Part shown: piece by piece, positions 15,339-19,399 of the stretch | Layout: each line of letters starts with the position of its first letter | Numbering within the stretch: position 1 is the stretch's first letter | Assembly (NCBI GenBank): GCA_023432565.1 | Contig: JAEYUL010000065.1 | Location: forward strand, 1 to 19,399 | Reading direction: 5' to 3' | DNA length: 19,399 nt | Source: Actinomycetes bacterium | GTDB lineage: Bacteria > Actinomycetota > Actinomycetes > Actinomycetales > Cellulomonadaceae | Program-made: the position numbers and the translations under genes | Notes under the pieces: model-generated | Told to the model about the DNA's origin: nothing | The model's database searches: none | Seen by the model: the letters and a program-made list of their open reading frames with translations, nothing else

Positions 15339-16058
15339 ATGTCGTTCTCCGGCCAGACCCGCGTCCCGCGCACCCCGACCCCGCCGCAGGGGGAGACGGT
15401 CGCACGCTACGACACGTACACGCACGCGCAGAAGGCGGTCGACCACCTGGCCGACAAGTCCTTCCCGGTGCAGATGGTCACGATCGTGGGCACCGACCTG
15501 CAGATGGTCGAGCGGGTCACCGGCCGGCTGTCGTACCCGCGCGCGGCCTCCGGCGGGTTCGTCTCCGGCGCGTGGTTCGGCCTGTTCGTCGGGCTGCTGC
15601 TGTCGCTGTTCTCCGAGCCCGGCGGCGCGAGCCTGATCCTGCCCGCGATCCTCATCGGCGGCGCCTTCGGCCTGCTGTTCTCCGTGCTGACGTACTCGTT
15701 CACGCGGGGCCGGCGTGACTTCACGTCCGCGAGCCAGATCGTGGCCTCGTCGTACGCGGTGCTGTGCCACGCGGAGAAGGCGCACCAGGCGCGCCAGCTC
15801 CTGGCGGAGGTCGGCGGGGTCGTGTCCGGGTGGCCGGCGCGCGTGGTGCAGGACGCGCCGCCCGCGGTCCCGCCCGCTGCCGTGCCGCCCGCGCCCGTGG
15901 CTCCGCCGGTCAGCACGCCGCCGACGAGCACGCCGCCGACGAGCACCCCGCCCAGCACCCCGCCCAGCACCCCGCCCACGAGCACCCCGGCCAGCACGCC
16001 GACGGACGCGGGCGGCGGGTCCGCAGGCGGCACCTCGGACGCCGGCCCGCAGGCCTGA
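15339..16058 (+). CDS. General stress protein-like membrane protein with Pro/Thr tail
   Basis: A 239-residue protein whose first 170 residues match the actinobacterial general-stress (YflT/GSP17M-like) membrane proteins: VARYDTYTHAQKAVDHLADKSFPVQMVTIVGTDLQMVERVTGRLSY, then two hydrophobic helices at about 74-92 and 98-118 separated by a short loop, then a domain with ASQIVASSYAVLCH and a hydrophobic end. The N-terminal fold probably faces the cytoplasm. Residues 174-222 are a low-complexity tail rich in Pro, Thr and Ser (repeats of TPPTS and STPP), followed by a Gly-rich end. Its role in stress is assigned from family name only. ATG 15339 has GGGAGG 8 nt upstream. It is divergent from the MgtE_N-CBS operon and converges with pepP, whose stop is only 3 nt away. 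Confidence 0.85.
   Translation: MSFSGQTRVPRTPTPPQGETVARYDTYTHAQKAVDHLADKSFPVQMVTIVGTDLQMVERVTGRLSYPRAASGGFVSGAWFGLFVGLLLSLFSEPGGASLILPAILIGGAFGLLFSVLTYSFTRGRRDFTSASQIVASSYAVLCHAEKAHQARQLLAEVGGVVSGWPARVVQDAPPAVPPAAVPPAPVAPPVSTPPTSTPPTSTPPSTPPSTPPTSTPASTPTDAGGGSAGGTSDAGPQA
15911..16003 (+). repeat. In-frame coding repeats for a Pro/Thr-rich tail
   Basis: Short units such as AGCACGCCGCCGACG and AGCACCCCGCCC recur in tandem, encoding STPPT and STPP repeats. They are imperfect, follow a multiple of 3 nt, and stay in frame. It is not a CRISPR array: there are no spacers and the whole run is coding. Confidence 0.8.
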
Positions 16059-16061
16059 GGC

Positions 16062-17624
16062 TCAGCGCCCGAGCAGCCCTGCCATCCACGCCTCGACCGC
16101 GTCCGGGTCGCGGGGCAGCGCGGCGGACAGGTTCTCGTTGCCGTCGGCCGTGATGAGCACGTCGTCCTCGATGCGCACGCCGATGCCGCGGTACTCCTCG
16201 GGGACGCGCAGGTCGTCGGACTTGAAGTACAGCCCCGGCTCGATCGTGAAGACCATGCCCGGCTCGAGCACGCCGTCGAGGTAGAGCTCGGCGCGCGCCT
16301 GCGCGCAGTCGTGCACGTCGATACCCAGGTGGTGGCTCGTGCCGTGGACCATCCAGCGCCGGTGGTGCTGGTTGTCGGGCAGCAGCGCCTCCTGCGCGGT
16401 GACGGGCAGCAGTCCCCACTCGTCGAGCCGGGCCGCGATCACCTCCATCGCAGCCGCGTGCACGTCGCGGAAGCGCGCGCCGGGGACCGCCGCGGCGAAG
16501 GCGGCGTCGGCGGCGTCGAGCACGGCCTGGTACACGCGCCGCTGGACCTCGGTGAACGTCCCGTCGACCGGCAGCGTGCGGGTGATGTCGGCGGTGTACA
16601 GGGAGTCCACCTCGACGCCCGCGTCGAGCAGCAGCAGGTCGCCGGCACGCACCTGGCCGTCGTTGTCGATCCAGTGCAGGGTCGTCGCGTGCTCGCCGCT
16701 GGCCGCGATCGTCTCGTAGCCGACCGCGTTGCCCTCCTGGCGGGCGTGGCCGACGAACGTGCCCTCGACGACGCGCTCGCCGCGCACGTGCTCGCGTGCC
16801 GCGGGCAGGGCGCGCACGACCTTCTCGAAACCCTCGATCGTCGTCGCGACCGCCAGTCGCATCTGCTCGACCTCGTACGCGTCCTTCACGAGGCGCAGCT
16901 CGGACAGCGCCTCGACCAGGTGCTCGTCGCGGTCGGCCTGCTCATCGCGCGCCTGCGCCTCCTGCGCCCGGATCTCCTCGATCACGGCATCGACGCCCGG
17001 GTCCACGTCCGGGACGACGAGCACCTGCACCCCGCCTTCGCCCACGTCCTTGGCGACCGCGTCCCGCAGGTCGTCCAGGTGCGCGGTCGTGATTCCCGTG
17101 AGCGTCTCGAGGTCCTCGAGCGTGGGGCGGGCGCCCACCCAGAACTCGCCGTAGCGCGAGTCGGAGAAGAACTCGCTGGTGTCCCGGCCGGCGAGCGGGC
17201 GCATGTACAGCACGGCGTGGTGGCTGCTGCCGTCGTCGCCCGCGCCGTCCTCGACGGGGTGCAGCACGAGCACCGCGTCCGGCTCCTGCTCCACGCCCAG
17301 GCCGGTGAGGTGCGCGAACGCGGAGTGGGGGCGGAAGCGGTAGTCGGTGTCGTTCGAGCGCACCTTGAACGTGCCGGCGGGCACGACGAGGCGACGGCCG
17401 CGGAACGAGGCGGACAGCGCGCTGCGGCGCGCGGCCGTGAAGTCGGCCGCGGGGCTGCGCCGGACCTGCGACGGCGGTCGCGGGGCCCAGCCCGACGTCA
17501 CGAACTCGAGGAACGCCGCCGAGCCGGGCCGCTGCGAGCGGTTCGCGCCGCGCTCCTCGATCGGCTGGTCCTCGTGCCAGGTGCCGCCCTTGCCCTCGCT
17601 ACGCGCTGCGGTGTCGTCCGTCAT
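16062..17624 (-). CDS. pepP: Xaa-Pro aminopeptidase (aminopeptidase P family, M24B)
   Basis: A 520-residue metallopeptidase that removes an N-terminal residue ahead of proline, in peptide turnover in the cytoplasm. After an N-terminal extension of about 60 residues comes the aminopeptidase P N-domain (about 61-195, with PAGTFKVRSNDTDYRFRPHSAFAHLTGL). The creatinase-fold catalytic domain carries all five metal ligands in order: Asp334 in LLDAGVEVD, Asp346 in TADITRTLPV, His431 in HGTSHHLGIDVHD, Glu462 in FTIEPGLYF and Glu486 in GVRIEDDV. Two dinuclear metal ions, usually Mn2+, are expected. I chose ATG 17624 because GGGAAG lies 8 nt upstream; an in-frame upstream extension to 17681 adds Arg-rich sequence. 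The gene stands alone, divergent from the PHP gene and convergent with the stress-protein gene. Confidence 0.94.
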   Translation of the reverse strand: MTDDTAARSEGKGGTWHEDQPIEERGANRSQRPGSAAFLEFVTSGWAPRPPSQVRRSPAADFTAARRSALSASFRGRRLVVPAGTFKVRSNDTDYRFRPHSAFAHLTGLGVEQEPDAVLVLHPVEDGAGDDGSSHHAVLYMRPLAGRDTSEFFSDSRYGEFWVGARPTLEDLETLTGITTAHLDDLRDAVAKDVGEGGVQVLVVPDVDPGVDAVIEEIRAQEAQARDEQADRDEHLVEALSELRLVKDAYEVEQMRLAVATTIEGFEKVVRALPAAREHVRGERVVEGTFVGHARQEGNAVGYETIAASGEHATTLHWIDNDGQVRAGDLLLLDAGVEVDSLYTADITRTLPVDGTFTEVQRRVYQAVLDAADAAFAAAVPGARFRDVHAAAMEVIAARLDEWGLLPVTAQEALLPDNQHHRRWMVHGTSHHLGIDVHDCAQARAELYLDGVLEPGMVFTIEPGLYFKSDDLRVPEEYRGIGVRIEDDVLITADGNENLSAALPRDPDAVEAWMAGLLGR

Positions 17625-17701
17625 CCCGCCATCTTCCCACCGCCCGCCGCAGCTCACGCGGACCGGAGTCCGTCGGGTCACGCCGGACGCAGTCGGACGG
17701 A

Positions 17702-17707
17702 TACGGT
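17702..17707 (+). promoter_or_regulatory. -10 box TACGGT of the PHP-domain gene
   Basis: TACGGT fits TANNNT and is followed by GCAGGT and then the GTG start at 17714. The 6-nt gap predicts a leaderless mRNA. The AGG just before the GTG is too close to act as a normal ribosome site. Confidence 0.55.
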
Positions 17708-17713
17708 GCAGGT

Positions 17714-18553
17714 GTGCGTATCGACCTGCACGCCCACTCGTCGGCCTCGGACGGGACCCAGACGCCTGCCGAGCTCGTCGCCGCGGCGGCCGCGGCGGGT
17801 CTCGACGTCGTCGCGCTCACCGACCACGACACGACCGTCGGGTGGGCCGCCGCGGCGCAGGCCGCACGCGAGCTCGGGATCGGGCTCGTGCGTGGCACCG
17901 AGGTCTCCGCGCGGTGGCGTGGCGTGAGCGTGCACCTGCTGTCGTACCTGCAGGACCCGACCCACCCGGCGCTGGTGCGCGAGCTGCAGCGCACCCGCGA
18001 GGCGCGCCTGGGCCGTGCGCGGACGATGGTCGAGCTGCTCGCGCGGGACCTGCCGATCACCTGGGACGACGTGCTCGCGCAGTCGGGCGACGCCGTGACG
18101 GTCGGCCGGCCGCACATCGCCGACGCGCTCGTCGCTCGCGGTGTCGTACCGACGCGCGACGTCGCGTTCGCCCGGCTGCTGCGCGCGGACGGTCCGTACC
18201 ACGTGCCGCACTACGCGCCGGACGCGGTGCAGGCCGTGCGCGCGATCGTGACGGCGGGCGGGGTGCCGGTGTTCGCCCACCCCGGCGCCGACGCGCGCGG
18301 CCGCATCGTGCCCGACGAGACGTTCGCGGAGCTGGCCGCTGCGGGGCTCGCCGGGCTCGAGGTGGACCACCGCGACCACTCCGCCGCCCAGCGCGCGCGC
18401 CTGACCGGTCTGGCGAACCGCCACGATCTGCTCATCACGGGCGGCAGCGACTACCACGGTGCAGGAAAGCGCAACGAGCTGGGGGAGAATCTCACCCGGC
18501 CGGAGATCCTGGCCGCGATCGAGGAGCGTGGCACGAGCGATGTCGTCCGGTGA
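17714..18553 (+). CDS. PHP-domain metal-dependent phosphoesterase (TrpH/RNase AM-like)
   Basis: A 279-residue PHP-family phosphoesterase. The metal-binding pattern is intact: His6 and His8 with Asp13 in HAHSSASDG, Asp37-His38-Asp39 in TDHD, Glu63 in GTEVS, His74 in VHLL, His189 in FAHPGA, and Asp246/His248 in GGSDYHG. Its length and order match the TrpH/YciV subgroup. E. coli YciV (RNase AM) is a 5'-3' exonuclease acting on short RNA and on 3',5'-bisphosphates, so a nucleotide or RNA end-processing role is likely, but the substrate here is inferred. The GTG at 17714 begins the conserved MRIDLHAHS directly and follows a TACGGT box by 6 nt. It is followed after 57 nt by the MarC-family gene on the same strand. 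Confidence 0.9.
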   Translation: MRIDLHAHSSASDGTQTPAELVAAAAAAGLDVVALTDHDTTVGWAAAAQAARELGIGLVRGTEVSARWRGVSVHLLSYLQDPTHPALVRELQRTREARLGRARTMVELLARDLPITWDDVLAQSGDAVTVGRPHIADALVARGVVPTRDVAFARLLRADGPYHVPHYAPDAVQAVRAIVTAGGVPVFAHPGADARGRIVPDETFAELAAAGLAGLEVDHRDHSAAQRARLTGLANRHDLLITGGSDYHGAGKRNELGENLTRPEILAAIEERGTSDVVR

Positions 18554-18610
18554 GCAGGCCTGTGACGTGACGTGTGGACCGACGGATGACCTGAGCACGG
18601 TGGTCGAGTG

Positions 18611-19231
18611 ATGGAGCTCGTCGACCTGCGACTGTTCTCGTCGGTGTTCATCACGCTGTTCGTGATCATGGACCCGCCCGGGACCGTGCCGATCTTCCTG
18701 GGCCTGACCGGCGCGATGACGCGCAAGCAACGCAACAAGGCGGCCTGGCAGGCCGTCCTGGTGGCGCTCGGCGTGATCGTCTCGTTCGCGGTGTTCGGCC
18801 AGTCGATCCTGTCGTACATGCACATCTCGCTCGCGGCCCTGCAGGCCTCGGGCGGCCTGCTGCTGCTGCTCGTCGCGATGGAGCTGCTGACCGGCAAGAT
18901 GGAGGAGGCCCAGGCCTCACCGAACAACAAGGTGAACGTCGCGCTCGTGCCGCTCGGCACGCCGCTGCTCGCCGGGCCGGGCGCGATCGTCGCGACGATG
19001 GTCTTCGTCAAGCAGGCCGACGGGACGGTCGCGGACGTGCTGGCGATCGCCCTGGCGGTCGTCGCGGTGCACGTGTGCCTGTACCTGTCCATGCGCTTCG
19101 CGAACGTCATCCACCGCGTGCTGAAGGACTCCGGCACGATCCTGGTGACCCGGATCGCCGGGCTGCTGCTCGCCGCGATCGCGGTCCAGCTCATCGCGGA
19201 CGCGGTCACGGCCTTCATCGAGACCGCCTGA
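18611..19231 (+). CDS. MarC-family integral membrane protein
   Basis: A 206-residue membrane protein with about six hydrophobic helices (roughly 8-30, 45-64, 75-95, 118-135, 142-165 and 178-203). The family motif MDPPGTVPIFLGLT (20-33) and the central NNKVNVALVPLGTPLLAGPGAI (105-126) with its Pro-Leu-Gly-Thr-Pro-Leu core identify the MarC (UPF0056) group. These were once linked to antibiotic resistance but their real function is unknown; transport across the inner membrane is suspected. ATG 18611 is preceded by GTG at 18608 in frame, so translation could start one codon earlier; CACGGT ends 6 nt before that GTG. It lies 57 nt after the PHP gene and may be cotranscribed. A very strong hairpin follows its stop. 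Confidence 0.9.
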   Translation: MELVDLRLFSSVFITLFVIMDPPGTVPIFLGLTGAMTRKQRNKAAWQAVLVALGVIVSFAVFGQSILSYMHISLAALQASGGLLLLLVAMELLTGKMEEAQASPNNKVNVALVPLGTPLLAGPGAIVATMVFVKQADGTVADVLAIALAVVAVHVCLYLSMRFANVIHRVLKDSGTILVTRIAGLLLAAIAVQLIADAVTAFIETA

Positions 19232-19233
19232 CC

Positions 19234-19287
19234 CACGTACGACGACGCCCCCGGCCGCCTGGCGGCTCGGGGGCGTCGTCGTACGTG
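19234..19287. terminator. Long bidirectional hairpin terminator
   Basis: Twenty-nt arms CACGTACGACGACGCCCCCG (19234-19253) and its perfect complement (19268-19287) flank a 14-nt loop that itself forms five further pairs with one bulged base. It starts 3 nt after the marC stop and ends 10 nt before the stop of the leftward gene, so it can end transcription from both sides. No T tract is present. Confidence 0.85.
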
Positions 19288-19297
19288 CGTGGGCCGG

Positions 19298-19399
19298 TCA
19301 GGCCTGCTCGGGTGCCGTCGCGGCGTCGCCGGCCGGACGGCCGCCGCGCGTGCGCCGGCGGTTGCGCGAACGGCGGGCGCCGCCCTCGTCGGCACCGGC
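19298..19399 (-). CDS. C-terminal end of a probable DEAD-box RNA helicase (partial)
   Basis: The last 33 codons of a gene entering from the right edge, ending in TGA at 19300-19298. The visible sequence ADEGGARRSRNRRRTRGGRPAG is a basic Arg/Gly tail followed by a short acidic end (APEQA). Such RNRRRTRGG tails close the DEAD/DEAH-box RNA helicases (RhlE-like) of actinobacteria, and in those genomes I recall such a helicase next to marC and the PHP gene. The helicase core is outside the window, so the call rests on composition and context. Other basic RNA-binding proteins could end this way. Confidence 0.45.
   Translation of the reverse strand, partial: AGADEGGARRSRNRRRTRGGRPAGDAATAPEQA

Noticed and set aside
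15911..16003. Tandem repeats resembling a CRISPR or satellite array
   Set aside because: Units are 12-15 bp, in frame, without spacers, and encode a Pro/Thr tail.

Overview
This is a very GC-rich, gene-dense chromosomal stretch from an actinobacterium. Codon use, the gene families and their order fit the Micrococcales, and a Cellulomonas-like genome is my best guess; that placement is from memory and no search was run. I recognise 18 complete protein genes and the 3' end of a nineteenth. I see no tRNA, rRNA, CRISPR array, insertion sequence, phage gene or attachment site.

Layout. Bases 1-281 are a hairpin-rich, promoter-bearing spacer. A small two-helix membrane protein (282-638, +) and exonuclease III (892-1701, +) follow. 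Next is a divergent pair, an MFS drug-type exporter (-) and an ArsR-like winged-helix regulator (+), sharing an operator-like palindrome over the exporter's -35 box. Convergent to the regulator is a minus-strand block with a sensor kinase and LuxR-type response regulator (8660-6664), then a MacB/FtsX-type ABC ATPase and its permease (6516-3863). Upstream of that block is a tightly overlapping galactose operon: DeoR-type repressor, galT and galK (11862-8715). Then come the Mrp/NBP35 iron-sulfur carrier ATPase, a DUF1003 membrane protein, and a soluble PRC-MgtE_N-CBS protein overlapping it by 8 bp (15073-13183). On the plus strand is a general-stress-type membrane protein with a Pro/Thr tail. 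Xaa-Pro aminopeptidase (-), a PHP-domain phosphoesterase (+), a MarC-family membrane protein (+) and the tail of a probable DEAD-box helicase (-) complete the window.

How the parts work together. The gal genes form a Leloir-pathway operon lacking galE and mutarotase, probably autorepressed by the DeoR protein. The kinase, regulator, ATPase and permease form a sense-and-export module of the type used against envelope-active compounds. The MFS/ArsR pair is a self-contained inducible efflux unit. The DUF1003, MgtE_N-CBS, general-stress and Mrp genes are a syntenic actinobacterial housekeeping cluster.

The most notable pattern is transcriptional. Four genes on both strands have a TANNNT -10 box ending 6-7 nt before a GTG codon, with no Shine-Dalgarno sequence. 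This predicts leaderless mRNAs and decides several start codons. Well-formed palindromes or hairpins mark the gal promoter, the ABC promoter, the MFS/ArsR promoter and two convergent gene ends. I found no convincing undescribed multi-gene system; the region is mostly ordinary.
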